Below, piece after piece: positions 8,484 through 17,235 of a stretch of DNA of 64,000 nt. Origin of the DNA: a bacterium (GTDB lineage: Bacteria; Verrucomicrobiota; Verrucomicrobiia; Limisphaerales; UBA11358). Position 1 is the first letter of the stretch. Each line of letters begins with the position of its first letter. The position numbers and the translations under genes are program-made. Location of the stretch: contig JAKAFL010000011.1 of NCBI GenBank assembly GCA_021817945.1, forward strand, positions 1 through 64,000, in the 5' to 3' direction. A model generated the notes under the pieces. It saw nothing but the letters and a program-made list of their open reading frames with translations, did no database searches and had not been told where the DNA came from.

Positions 8484-9821
8484 ATGAAAAAATGTCCGGT
8501 GCATCGGGGCATTGCGATCTTATTGGTTCTGGCCGCTTCCCTCTGGGCCATCCATACGAATGCCGTTGCCCCAGGCCAGAATAAACCTGTGCTGATAGGG
8601 CTTGTGACCATGGGTGATGAGAGTTGGCTGCAGGAGACCAATCAACTGCCGCAAAATCTTTTGCGGGAGGCCAACGCACACCCCGGTGTTTATTCCGCTG
8701 CAGTCATTCAGGCTGCGTGGTCGCAGATCGAGCCGCAGCAGAACGTTTTTGACGACTCCACGATCTCCAACACTCTGAATGTAATAAAAACCTACAATGC
8801 CGAGTATCCCTCCACGCCCTTGGTGGGCAAGTTGCGGGTCTTTGCCGGTATTCACTGTCCATCATGGGTTCTTCAGCAGGTCGGTTCGTTCACCTTCACC
8901 AACTACACCACCAATTATCAGGTGACCGCCGGGGTTATCACGACCAATGTTTATACGAATATCAATTTGGTCCCCGATTTTTGGACCACCAATTACAGTG
9001 TCCTGTGGGAGGGAATGCAAAACCATCTGGCAGGCATTTATGACACCAACCCGTTGATGGGCGAAGTGGCCATTTCAGTGGGATCATCCATCACAGCCGA
9101 GCCGTTTGTCATACCCGGGGCGGCCGTGCCAGAAATGGTGGCGGCGGGGTTTACCTATGGACAGATGGCCTTCTGCTTGTCCAATGCCCCCAGCGTCTAT
9201 GCAGCCTGGAAGCAGACTCCGCTGGATTACACTTTCAATCCCACTTTGAACGCGGGGGTCGGAGAGTCCCCGCCTTTTTCAGTGCAGGTGATGACTGCAT
9301 TCCGGCAGGCTTTGGGCACAAGGGCGGTGCTGGCCAATCACGACCTGGATTATCCGGCATTCTCGACCGAGGCGGGCGATTATGCTGAGTTTCGGGCCTT
9401 GTACAGCGCGGCATTGAACGCCGATCCGCCTGTTTTATCGCCGTTGGAATTTCAAACCTCCGGGCCGACTGTGGATTGGAACGCAGTTGTTCCCTTTGCC
9501 GTGGATGTGTATCATCCCACGGAAATCGAGATATGGAACACCACTGCGGTGCCCAAGGGTTTGGCTCCCGTTTCTTTGGGGCAATTGCAGCAATGGGCCA
9601 TGATGCTCAAGAGCAGGCTGGTCTGCCTGGGGACAGGGAGCGGCAACCCTTTCCCGATGGTTTATTTGGGTGTCCTTGGCAGCAATTACACGCTGCAAGC
9701 CTCTGTGGACCTGACCCACTGGACAACCCTTTTAAATTTCACCTGCACCAATCAACCCATGAAATTATTGGATGCGCAGTCTGGGGGAAACAGCCAGCGC
9801 TTTTATCGTATCCTTCCCTGA
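8484..9821 (+). CDS. Secreted protein of unknown function, possibly glycosidase-like
   Basis: The 445-residue product begins with a signal peptide (about residues 1-28). It contains a central region with features reminiscent of a TIM-barrel glycosidase, such as IQAAWSQIEPQQ and an IHCPSWVLQQ segment. I could not place catalytic residues with confidence. The C-terminus NYTLQASVDLTHWTTLL ... QRFYRILP is the W..L..RFYR module found on four other exported proteins here. It lies 30 bp after thiD but is functionally unrelated to it. No closer family could be named. Confidence 0.6.
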   Translation: MKKCPVHRGIAILLVLAASLWAIHTNAVAPGQNKPVLIGLVTMGDESWLQETNQLPQNLLREANAHPGVYSAAVIQAAWSQIEPQQNVFDDSTISNTLNVIKTYNAEYPSTPLVGKLRVFAGIHCPSWVLQQVGSFTFTNYTTNYQVTAGVITTNVYTNINLVPDFWTTNYSVLWEGMQNHLAGIYDTNPLMGEVAISVGSSITAEPFVIPGAAVPEMVAAGFTYGQMAFCLSNAPSVYAAWKQTPLDYTFNPTLNAGVGESPPFSVQVMTAFRQALGTRAVLANHDLDYPAFSTEAGDYAEFRALYSAALNADPPVLSPLEFQTSGPTVDWNAVVPFAVDVYHPTEIEIWNTTAVPKGLAPVSLGQLQQWAMMLKSRLVCLGTGSGNPFPMVYLGVLGSNYTLQASVDLTHWTTLLNFTCTNQPMKLLDAQSGGNSQRFYRILP

Positions 9822-9974
9822 TGGATGCAGCTTTCCAGCAAGGCTCACGGGCAACCCGCCATGCCTGAGGGTGAGAAGCCGGGATTGCAAGCGCGCTGAG
9901 TGTGTTGGAAACTCTGCGGAAACACTCCGGGCTGCTTCTGAGCGGCTGAAATAAGCCTCACCGTATTTTGCTTT

Positions 9975-10673
9975 TCAGAAGGCGAGAATGGTGAGTTTTT
10001 TGGGGCCGTGGGCGCCCAGCACCAGAATGCGCTCGATATCGCCGGTCCGGCTGGGGCCGGTGATGAGCGAAATCATGGTGGGGAAATTATCACCGTATTT
10101 TTGCCGGAGTCCAGCAAAGGCGGCGGGAAGGTCCGCCAGCAACTGATGTTTTCGGGCCAGGACAATGTGGTGCGGTGGCAGCACGGAAAGGGCGCGTCCT
10201 CCTGCGCTTTGGTTGGTGAGCGCCACGGTGCCGGTCTGTGCCACCAGAAAATCACACTCACTGATTCCAGCGTTGCAGCTTTCCAATTCGTTGCGGTCAT
10301 AGCCGGGGGACAGGGTCAACACCTTGCAGGGCAGGGTGGAACAAAGCGGGCTGGTGCATTCACCCGCATGGGTGGCCACTTTTTGCCAGACTTCCCTGGA
10401 GGCCATGTCGTTCAACAATTTTCGGGCATCCTCCAGCGAATCCAACCAGTGAAAATCTGCCTTGAGTTCTGCGGCATTCCTCGCGAACAAGGTCCGATGT
10501 TCCTCCACTGATTCGCCCACCTTGGGCAGCCAATTCCGGGGTTCCCCGGGGGATGGTGGATGGTGTGAGCCGCCTGGATTTTTTACCTGGGCCGGGGCAG
10601 GGTGGCCGGGGCGGGGCGCATTTGTTTTCAGCGCCAGGCGTATGCGATTCAATATCTGGCCTTTTTCAGTCAT
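9975..10673 (-). CDS. lutC: LutC-like LUD domain protein (lactate utilisation)
   Basis: The 232-residue product is a LUD-domain protein of the LutC/YkgG family, one of three subunits of the L-lactate oxidising LutABC system. The visible core is AQTGTVALTNQSAGGRALSVLPPHHIVLA, given here by its ends (AQTGTVAL, LPPHHIVLA), and the terminal GAHGPKKLTILAF. It overlaps the end of lutB's upstream partner frame by 8 bp (10666-10673), which indicates one operon in the order lutA-lutB-lutC. Confidence 0.9.
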   Translation of the reverse strand: MTEKGQILNRIRLALKTNAPRPGHPAPAQVKNPGGSHHPPSPGEPRNWLPKVGESVEEHRTLFARNAAELKADFHWLDSLEDARKLLNDMASREVWQKVATHAGECTSPLCSTLPCKVLTLSPGYDRNELESCNAGISECDFLVAQTGTVALTNQSAGGRALSVLPPHHIVLARKHQLLADLPAAFAGLRQKYGDNFPTMISLITGPSRTGDIERILVLGAHGPKKLTILAF

Positions 10674-12075
10674 GTTTGGAAGTTTTGGGGCGGTTTTTCC
10701 ACCAATCCCTGAAGGATTCCGATGGAATAACCGGCAGGTCGCGTGTCTGGGTCCAGGGTTTGGCCGGATGCCACGGTTTTTTCTGGAACTGGCGGGTCAG
10801 CGGCTGGATTTTTTGCAGGATGAAGCGGACTGTTTTCCAGGCCGCCGGGCGGCGGGTGAGCCAGCCAAAAACACCAAAGGCAGCCTCCTCAAGGTTGTCC
10901 GGGCGTTCCTGCGCCGCATTGCGGCGATTTTGCAAAAGGTGATGGTGAAGATCGATTTTGACCGGGCAGGTTTCCGTGCAAGCTCCGCAAAGTGAGGATG
11001 CGCCAGACAAATGTTTCCAGTCCTGAAGCCCCCGCAAGTGAGGTGTGATCACCGAGCCAATAGGTCCGCTGTAAGTTGTGCCGTAGGTGTGGCCGCCTAC
11101 GTTCCGAAAAATGGGGCATACGTTCAGGCATGCGCCGCAGCGGATGCAGTGGAGGGCATCCCGCTGCTCGCCATCCGCAAGCAATTCCGTGCGATGATTA
11201 TCCAGCAGGACAACATGCCATTCCTCAGGCCCGTCCAATTCGCCGGGTTGGCGCGGTCCGCCATACAGGGTGTTATACCCTGTCAGCGCCTGCCCCGCGC
11301 CCATGGTGGCCAGCATCGGCAAAAACAAGGCCAGATCATCCAGGCGTGGAATGATTTTTTCTATTCCCAGCAAGGTGATCATGGTTTTGGGCAGGGCCGC
11401 GGTCAACCGGGCGTTGCCTTCGTTTTCCGTGATCGAAACCATGCCGGTTTCTGCCACGGCAAAATTGCCACCCGTGATCCCAATGTCGGCCGTGAGGTAT
11501 TTGCCTCGCAATACCCTCCGCGCAATCATCGTCAATTCTTCCGGGTCCAGGGTGGGTGCACTGCCAAGCTCCTTTTCGAATAAAGCGCTGATTTCCTCCC
11601 TGGTCAGGTGCATCGAGGGAAAAACGATATGATAAGGGGTTTCCCTGCGCAGTTGGACGATGAGCTCGCCGAGGTCTGATTCGACCACTTTGAGCCCTGC
11701 CTTCTCCAGGGCCTCATTGAGGTGGATTTCCTCTGCGGTCATGGCCTTGGACTTGATGACCGAGCGCGCTTGTTTTTCCTGGACGATGGCTAAAATGATT
11801 TCCCGGGCTTGGGATGCGTTTGAGGCCCAGTGGACTTTTGTTCCACGGGCTTCCAGCCGTGTGGAGAAATCGAGGAGATAATGGTCAAGGTGATTGATGG
11901 CCTCCCATTTGGTCTCGGCAGCCAGTTGGCGCGCGCCCTGCCAGTCCTGGTAGGTGGCCTTGCGCCGGTCCCGCGCCGTCTCGTAATTTCCAAGCGCCGT
12001 GCGGATGATCTGCCGATGGCGCAGATTGGAGGCCACGACCCTGGCACGGTTCCTGAATTCAGATGCAAAAGACAT
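10666..12075 (-). CDS. lutB: LutB-like iron-sulfur protein (lactate utilisation)
   Basis: The 469-residue product combines an N-terminal LUD domain with a ferredoxin-type part that carries CIRCGACLNVCP and CGACTETCPVKI, the ligands for two 4Fe-4S clusters. A DUF3390-like C-terminal tail follows. Length and order fit LutB of the LutABC L-lactate dehydrogenase complex, which feeds electrons to the respiratory chain. The gene starts 2 bp after the lutA stop and overlaps lutC by 8 bp. No lactate permease or LutR-type regulator is adjacent. Confidence 0.93.
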   Translation of the reverse strand: MSFASEFRNRARVVASNLRHRQIIRTALGNYETARDRRKATYQDWQGARQLAAETKWEAINHLDHYLLDFSTRLEARGTKVHWASNASQAREIILAIVQEKQARSVIKSKAMTAEEIHLNEALEKAGLKVVESDLGELIVQLRRETPYHIVFPSMHLTREEISALFEKELGSAPTLDPEELTMIARRVLRGKYLTADIGITGGNFAVAETGMVSITENEGNARLTAALPKTMITLLGIEKIIPRLDDLALFLPMLATMGAGQALTGYNTLYGGPRQPGELDGPEEWHVVLLDNHRTELLADGEQRDALHCIRCGACLNVCPIFRNVGGHTYGTTYSGPIGSVITPHLRGLQDWKHLSGASSLCGACTETCPVKIDLHHHLLQNRRNAAQERPDNLEEAAFGVFGWLTRRPAAWKTVRFILQKIQPLTRQFQKKPWHPAKPWTQTRDLPVIPSESFRDWWKNRPKTSKHD

Positions 12076-12077
12076 GG

Positions 12078-12803
12078 CTAATTCTTTTTCACGCAGTTTA
12101 ACACCTCAGCCAGGTGCATTGTCTTCAGGGATTTGCCTTGCCTGGACAGCAATCCTTGCAGGTGCATGAGGCAGCTCGAATCATTGGACACCATGTATTC
12201 CGCCCCTGTTTCCAGGGCCGAATGGCATTTCACGTCCCCCATGGCGCTGGAAATCATGGGGAATTTGGCCGAAAAAGCGCCTCCAAAACCGCAGCATGTC
12301 TCGGCTTCCTTCATTTCCAGCAGTTCCAAGCCTTGGACCGAACGAAGCAGCGTTCTCGGGGGTTGTTTCAAACCCAGCTCCCGCAAACCGTGACAACCAT
12401 CATGAAAGGTCACCCTGTGGGGAAACGCAGCGCCCAAGTCGGTCACGCCCAGTTTATCCACCAGGAAGCTGGAGAATTCCCACGTCCGCGCGGCCACACC
12501 GCAGGCCATTTCCTTTTGCGGGGTTTTGTCAAAAAGCTGGGGATAAAAAATCTTCAGCATGGCGCCGCAGGACCCCGACCCAATCACGATCGCCTCCGCA
12601 TCTTGCAGACTTTCGAGCACGGGTTGCGCCACTGCGCGGGCTTGGTCCCAATATCCACTATTGAAAGCGGGTTGTCCGCAACACACGAGCGCGTCCGGGC
12701 ACAAAACCCGGTGGCCGAGCCGTTCCAGGATTTCCACCATGCTGATGGCCGCCCTGGGATACAGCGCATCCATGAAACAGGGAACAAATAAGGTAACCGT
12801 CAT
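12078..12803 (-). CDS. lutA: LutA-like (Fe-S)-binding oxidoreductase subunit
   Basis: The 241-residue product has two CCG domains. The first shows VCCGQPAFNSGYW and the second TCCGFGGAFSAKFP, the cysteine-rich motifs of heterodisulfide-reductase-like subunits that bind iron-sulfur clusters. This is the usual size of LutA/YkgE. It is the first gene of the lutABC operon. The space upstream to the PII gene (12804-13147) must carry its promoter, but I see no clear one on this strand. Confidence 0.93.
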   Translation of the reverse strand: MTVTLFVPCFMDALYPRAAISMVEILERLGHRVLCPDALVCCGQPAFNSGYWDQARAVAQPVLESLQDAEAIVIGSGSCGAMLKIFYPQLFDKTPQKEMACGVAARTWEFSSFLVDKLGVTDLGAAFPHRVTFHDGCHGLRELGLKQPPRTLLRSVQGLELLEMKEAETCCGFGGAFSAKFPMISSAMGDVKCHSALETGAEYMVSNDSSCLMHLQGLLSRQGKSLKTMHLAEVLNCVKKN

Positions 12804-13054
12804 TGTCGTAAAAATATCGGTTGATTATCTACTGCGCCACATCAGGTGTCATCAAAACAATTCCTGCCCGCGAGGCATATTGGCAGCCTGTTTTTCCTGG
12901 AGCCTGAGGTTTCCGAATCAAATGTTTAAAACTTTCGCCAGTGGATAAAAGGAAACAGTCCCACACGGGTTGGATTGGGATAAAAAAACACAGTGAATTT
13001 TTAACCTGCTTGAATAAAAGGGTTTAAACATGTGTTGAAAAATAAAATCCGGGC
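12804..13054. other. Intergenic region, lutA/glnB divergent
   Basis: This AT-richer space between the divergent lutA and PII genes has no gene. Apart from the sigma-54-type site that follows it, I see nothing I can name. Confidence 0.5.
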
Positions 13055-13070
13055 TGGCATCCGCGTTGCT
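13055..13070 (+). promoter_or_regulatory. Sigma-54-type promoter upstream of PII/amt
   Basis: The site reads TGGCATCCGCGTTGCT. Against the consensus TGGCACG-N4-TTGCW it keeps the -24 GG and -12 GC with the required 10-nt separation, and it differs at two less critical positions. Transcription would start near 13081, about 67 nt before the PII start codon. A nitrogen-regulated promoter is the expected arrangement for glnK-amtB operons. Confidence 0.65.
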
Positions 13071-13138
13071 TAGTGCGGTATCGGCAATGCCTGGACCGTG
13101 TCCGGTCCCGGTGTGGTGTGCCTGTAGAGTAAACATAA

Positions 13139-13486
<348 letters not shown>

Positions 13487-13520
13487 ACCAACCCCAATAA
13501 ATTTGATTCCAACCAAACTC

Positions 13521-15152
13521 ATGAAAAAACAAATACTGACATTAGCATTAATGGCCCTGACCGGCCTGGCCGCGTGTTCGTTGCGGGCGGACACCACGAA
13601 CACAACCGCTGCTGTAACCAATGCCGTGGCGGCTGTAACCAACGCCGTGGCCGCCGCCACTACTGCACCGCTGACCAATGGTCCTTCCGTGGAGCAGCGG
13701 CTGGAGTCCATGGAAGCTTATTTCCAAAATGCCGACCCCACGGCCACCTACAAGGACACCAACGGAAACTACACCGTCAACTTCGGCCTCGGTGGCAACA
13801 TCATCAACACCAACTTGATGAACAGCACCGGGTCCTATGTTTCCTACCCTGGTGCCGGTCATAACGCCTGGCTCCTCACCAGTACCGCGCTGGTGTTGTT
13901 CATGACCCTCCCGGGTCTCGCCTTGTTCTACGGCGGCATGGTGCGCAAAAAGAACATCCTCTCTGTGATGGCACAATGCTTCCTGATCACCGGTCTGGTC
14001 ACGATCCTTTACATCATCTGCGGCTACGGAATGATCTTTGGCGGCGACGGAACCGCAACCGGTCCCTTGGGCATGACCAACGACTGGATCAAAGGCATCG
14101 TCGGAAATCCCAAGGTTTGCTGGATGTTCAACAACGTGACTTCCGCCCCCAACCCGGGTTATTCCTACTGGGTTTCTGAAAACGTGTACGCCATGTTCCA
14201 AATGATGTTCGCCATCATCACTCCGGCGCTCATCGTGGGTTCCATCGCTGAACGCATGAAGTTCAAGGCCATCCTGGTTTTCATCACCCTGTGGATGTTC
14301 CTGGTGTATTTCACCCAAGGCCACATGGTTTGGGGCGTCAACGGCGACATGAATGGATGTTGGAACGCCAACGCGCCCATTAAAGGCTTGGATTTTGCCG
14401 GCGGGACGGTCGTGCACATGACCTCTGGCTGGACTGGTTTGATCCTCTGTATCATCATCGGCAAACGCATTGGTTTTGGCAAAGAGAACTTCACACCGCA
14501 CAGCGTTGTGTTGACCTACATTGGTGCCTCCATGCTGTGGGTCGGTTGGTACGGGTTTAACTCAGGCAGCGCCGTGGCTGCGGACGTGATTGCCGCCAAT
14601 GCCTTCACCACCACGACGATTGCGACCGCTGTGGCCTCATTTGTGTGGCCCATGTGGGAATGGATTGTCAGGGGCAAGCCCAGCGTGCTTGGATTCTGCT
14701 CCGGTGCCGTTGCCGGCCTGGTGCTCATCACTCCCGCCTGCGGTTACGTGCTCCCCTCCGGTTCCATCTGGATCGGTATCGCAGCCGGAACCATTCCCTG
14801 GTTCTTCTGCTACAAAGTCAAGGGATGGCTCGGAATGGACGATTCACTCGATGCCTGGGGTGTTCACGGAATCGGTGGTATGACCGGCGCCATCATGACG
14901 GGTATGTTTGCCCGCCAAGCCGCCAATCCCAACCTTGCCACCAACCTGTCCAAATTCGTCACCGACAAAATCTTCCAACCCCAATTGGTTGAGCAATTGA
15001 AAACAGTTGCCGTCACCTTGGCGGTCGTGTTGATCGGAACCCTGGTGAGCGCCTATATCACCAAGGTGCTCGTGGGCTTGCGCGTGTCGGAAGAAGTCGA
15101 AATCTCCGGCCTCGACATCCCCGAACACGGCGAAGAGGGTTATCACTCCTAA
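13521..15152 (+). CDS. amt: Ammonium transporter (Amt/MEP family)
   Basis: From the ATG at 13521 (MKKQILTLALMALTG) the protein has 543 residues. It has an exported N-terminal extension of about 115 residues, then eleven membrane segments starting near LTSTALVLFMTLPGLALFYG. The pore histidines are visible in GGTVVHMTSG and GVHGIGGMTGAIMTG. The extension includes a signal sequence with a possible lipobox (GLAAC), a run of AVTNAVAA repeats and SVEQRLESMEAYFQ. Extended Amt proteins of this sort are known in Verrucomicrobia. The frame stays open upstream to 13254, but that part overlaps the PII gene and is not coding. It is co-transcribed with the PII gene and ends at a strong terminator. Confidence 0.95.
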   Translation: MKKQILTLALMALTGLAACSLRADTTNTTAAVTNAVAAVTNAVAAATTAPLTNGPSVEQRLESMEAYFQNADPTATYKDTNGNYTVNFGLGGNIINTNLMNSTGSYVSYPGAGHNAWLLTSTALVLFMTLPGLALFYGGMVRKKNILSVMAQCFLITGLVTILYIICGYGMIFGGDGTATGPLGMTNDWIKGIVGNPKVCWMFNNVTSAPNPGYSYWVSENVYAMFQMMFAIITPALIVGSIAERMKFKAILVFITLWMFLVYFTQGHMVWGVNGDMNGCWNANAPIKGLDFAGGTVVHMTSGWTGLILCIIIGKRIGFGKENFTPHSVVLTYIGASMLWVGWYGFNSGSAVAADVIAANAFTTTTIATAVASFVWPMWEWIVRGKPSVLGFCSGAVAGLVLITPACGYVLPSGSIWIGIAAGTIPWFFCYKVKGWLGMDDSLDAWGVHGIGGMTGAIMTGMFARQAANPNLATNLSKFVTDKIFQPQLVEQLKTVAVTLAVVLIGTLVSAYITKVLVGLRVSEEVEISGLDIPEHGEEGYHS

Positions 15153-15186
15153 GCCGTATAAGGAATTACAAACGGCTTGATTTCAC

Positions 15187-15218
15187 GGCGGGCGACTTCG
15201 GTCGCCCGCCTTTTTTTT
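15187..15218 (+). terminator. Rho-independent terminator of glnB-amt
   Basis: A perfect 10-bp stem, GGCGGGCGAC with GTCGCCCGCC, closes a TTCG tetraloop. It is followed directly by eight T residues. It lies 35 bp after the amt stop codon. Confidence 0.95.
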
Positions 15219-15275
15219 GGCGAGCCGGACAGGGGGCGATGACTTGAGGCAAATGATTGGCCTGGGTGTTTTTAT

Positions 15276-15437
15276 CCCGAAAAGCGAAATTGAAAAGGCC
15301 AAGATGCGGCAAGATGCTGGAGCGGAAACTCCTCGGAAAAATCGAAACCCTACCCGAAGCGGTCTGGTGAGGTTTTTCCAAAGAGTTTGCGCCCAGTAGA
15401 TTGGGGCAGATTGGCCTTTTGAAATTTATTTTTCGGG
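15276..15437. mobile_element. MITE-like element with 25-bp inverted ends (E1)
   Basis: The ends are CCCGAAAAGCGAAATT... at 15276-15300 and its inverted partner ...TTTATTTTTCGGG at 15413-15437. They match at 20 of 25 positions. The 162-bp interior has no gene. A related, shorter, inverted element lies at 18738-18813, and the two share the exact 17-mer CCAATCTACTGGGCGCA (minus strand at 15404-15388). No target duplication is clear. Confidence 0.55.
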
Positions 15438-15622
15438 TTAAGGAGAGGGGAGATCGCAAACATCCAGAGCGGAAAACGATTTCATTTCCGTCCCGAGAGA
15501 TCAGCACCACCTCTCCCCGGCCCTCTCCCCCAATTAGAATGGCGGAGAGGGAGGAAGAGACGGCGGGTTTCATGATGGTTTTTTGCCATTTCGAGCTTTG
15601 GGGTTAATCGCCCATTTCAGGC
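15438..15622. repeat. C-rich palindromic repeat, copy D
   Basis: It has the head GGAGAGGGGAGATCGCA (about 15441), the CCCGAGAGATCAGC block, the central palindrome with its loop changed to ATTAGAAT, and the tail CCATTTCGAGC ... CCCATTTCAGG. It lies directly beside element E1. The short space on to 15822 holds nothing else I recognise. Confidence 0.7.
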
Positions 15623-15822
15623 GCACTGCGGGCACAAGTTGAGGGGTGCCGCAGTTGTGAAATAATGGATATCGTTATCAGGAATTACGCGCTGAATTTG
15701 CAGCGCAAACCCATGCCTGGATTTTCAGAAAGAGTCCATTCTATTGGCGTGGGCGGGCGCTGGAGTAAAACCGCAAGAATAGTCAAGCAGGGCATGACTT
15801 CATTTGCTAACTTGTTTTGCAA

Positions 15823-17229
15823 ATGGGTGACCGAAGACTTAAGAATGAGAGGACGCAAGACGACTACAGGAGGCGCATTTTGCGGGTCTTGACGCATATT
15901 CAGGCCCACCTGGGGGACACCCTGGACTTGGACGATCTGGCAAAGGTGGCATGCTTTTCAAGTTACCATTTTCATCGCATTTTTGCAGCAATGACCGGCG
16001 AGACCGTTGCGGACCACGTGCGCCGGTTGCGCCTGGAGCGGGCGGCGACTGAGTTGCGCAAGGCAGGTAGGCCGGTGATTCAACTGGCGCTGGAGGCGGG
16101 TTATGAGGCGCATGAAGCTTTCACGCGGGCGTTTAAATCTGCCTACGGGATTTCACCGACTGAGTTTCGCCGCGCGATGGAGCCGGACGTCAGGCTCACC
16201 GCAGTGTCCGGCGTGCATTTCCGCCCTGGCATTCCTGTGACCACATTCAATACCAACCACATGACAACTCAATATATGAAAGTCATCACAAAAAAAATCA
16301 AACCGATGCGCGTGGCATACTTGCGTCATGTTGGACCATACGAAGAAACCGGCCAAACATGGGTGGACCTTGCGGGGAGGCTGTCCGCAGACGGGCAGAT
16401 TCACCCGCGGTCGGTTTACATAGGCATGGGACATGACAACCCTGAACTGACACCGGCGAAAGAGCTGCGCTATGACGCGTGTATCACTGTGGATGAAGGG
16501 TATCGCCCCCAAAAGCCTGTGAATGTGCAGACCATTGAAGGCGGGGAATATGCCGTGGCAACAAGTTGCCCCGTTGCCAAAATCAAGGATGCCTACCAAT
16601 ACCTTTATGGCAGGTGGCTTGCGCAAAAGTCCCGCGAATTACGTCCGGCGCCGAGCTTCATGAGATTGCTGAATGTTGGCAATGGAAATGCGCCATCCAA
16701 ACTGCGGGTGGATATACATATGCCTCTGCAACCGGGGCGGCGGCCAAAACGGGAGAAGAAAATGAAAATTGAACTGGCGACACTGCCGCCGCAACGGGTG
16801 GCGTATGTCCGGCACGTGGGGCCTTATGAAGGGGTTTACCGGGCATGGATGGATTTCATGCAGCGGCTGAAGCAGCACGGGTTGCCCGGCAAGGACTCGC
16901 GGTTGCTGGGTGTTCCGCTGGATAATCCCAAAGTGACACCTCCGGAAAAGCTGCGCTTCGATCTGTGCGTGACGGTGGATGAACAGTATGCGCCCGCGAA
17001 GCCCATGCGGGTGCGGACAATCGCCGGCGGCGAGCACGTGGTGGCAAGGAATTGTCCGGTCACGGAAATCGCCAGGGGTTACGAGCATATTTACAACACA
17101 TGGCTGCCCGGAAGCGGGCGCAAGGCCCGGAAAGCTCCTTCGCTTTTGGTTGCCGTGAACAGCCAGGAAAGGATGCCGACTCCATTTGGATTGCGGGATA
17201 TCTTCGTGCCTCTTGAAAGGGCATCGTAA
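15823..17229 (+). CDS. AraC-type regulator with two tandem GyrI-like domains
   Basis: From the ATG at 15823 the protein has 468 residues (a TTG two codons earlier is possible). Residues about 10-110 are an AraC HTH pair (LDLDDLAKVACFSSYHFHRIF and EAGYEAHEAFTRAFKSAYG, within the HTH_18 pattern). Two GyrI-like ligand-binding domains follow, beginning near residues 147 and 314. They are clear duplicates: MRVAYLRHVGPYEE and QRVAYVRHVGPYEG, then TVDEGYRPQKPV and TVDEQYAPAKPM, then SCPVAKIKDAYQYLYGRWL and NCPVTEIARGYEHIYNTWL. AraC-GyrI proteins sense small hydrophobic or drug-like molecules. Two sensor domains in one chain is unusual. The next gene starts 6 bp after the stop. Confidence 0.88.
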   Translation: MGDRRLKNERTQDDYRRRILRVLTHIQAHLGDTLDLDDLAKVACFSSYHFHRIFAAMTGETVADHVRRLRLERAATELRKAGRPVIQLALEAGYEAHEAFTRAFKSAYGISPTEFRRAMEPDVRLTAVSGVHFRPGIPVTTFNTNHMTTQYMKVITKKIKPMRVAYLRHVGPYEETGQTWVDLAGRLSADGQIHPRSVYIGMGHDNPELTPAKELRYDACITVDEGYRPQKPVNVQTIEGGEYAVATSCPVAKIKDAYQYLYGRWLAQKSRELRPAPSFMRLLNVGNGNAPSKLRVDIHMPLQPGRRPKREKKMKIELATLPPQRVAYVRHVGPYEGVYRAWMDFMQRLKQHGLPGKDSRLLGVPLDNPKVTPPEKLRFDLCVTVDEQYAPAKPMRVRTIAGGEHVVARNCPVTEIARGYEHIYNTWLPGSGRKARKAPSLLVAVNSQERMPTPFGLRDIFVPLERAS

Positions 17230-17235
17230 AAAGGA

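Noticed and set aside
13548-14501. 317-codon frame antisense to amt
   Set aside because: Its His- and Gly-rich composition is the complement of the channel's codons, and amt is clearly the real gene.
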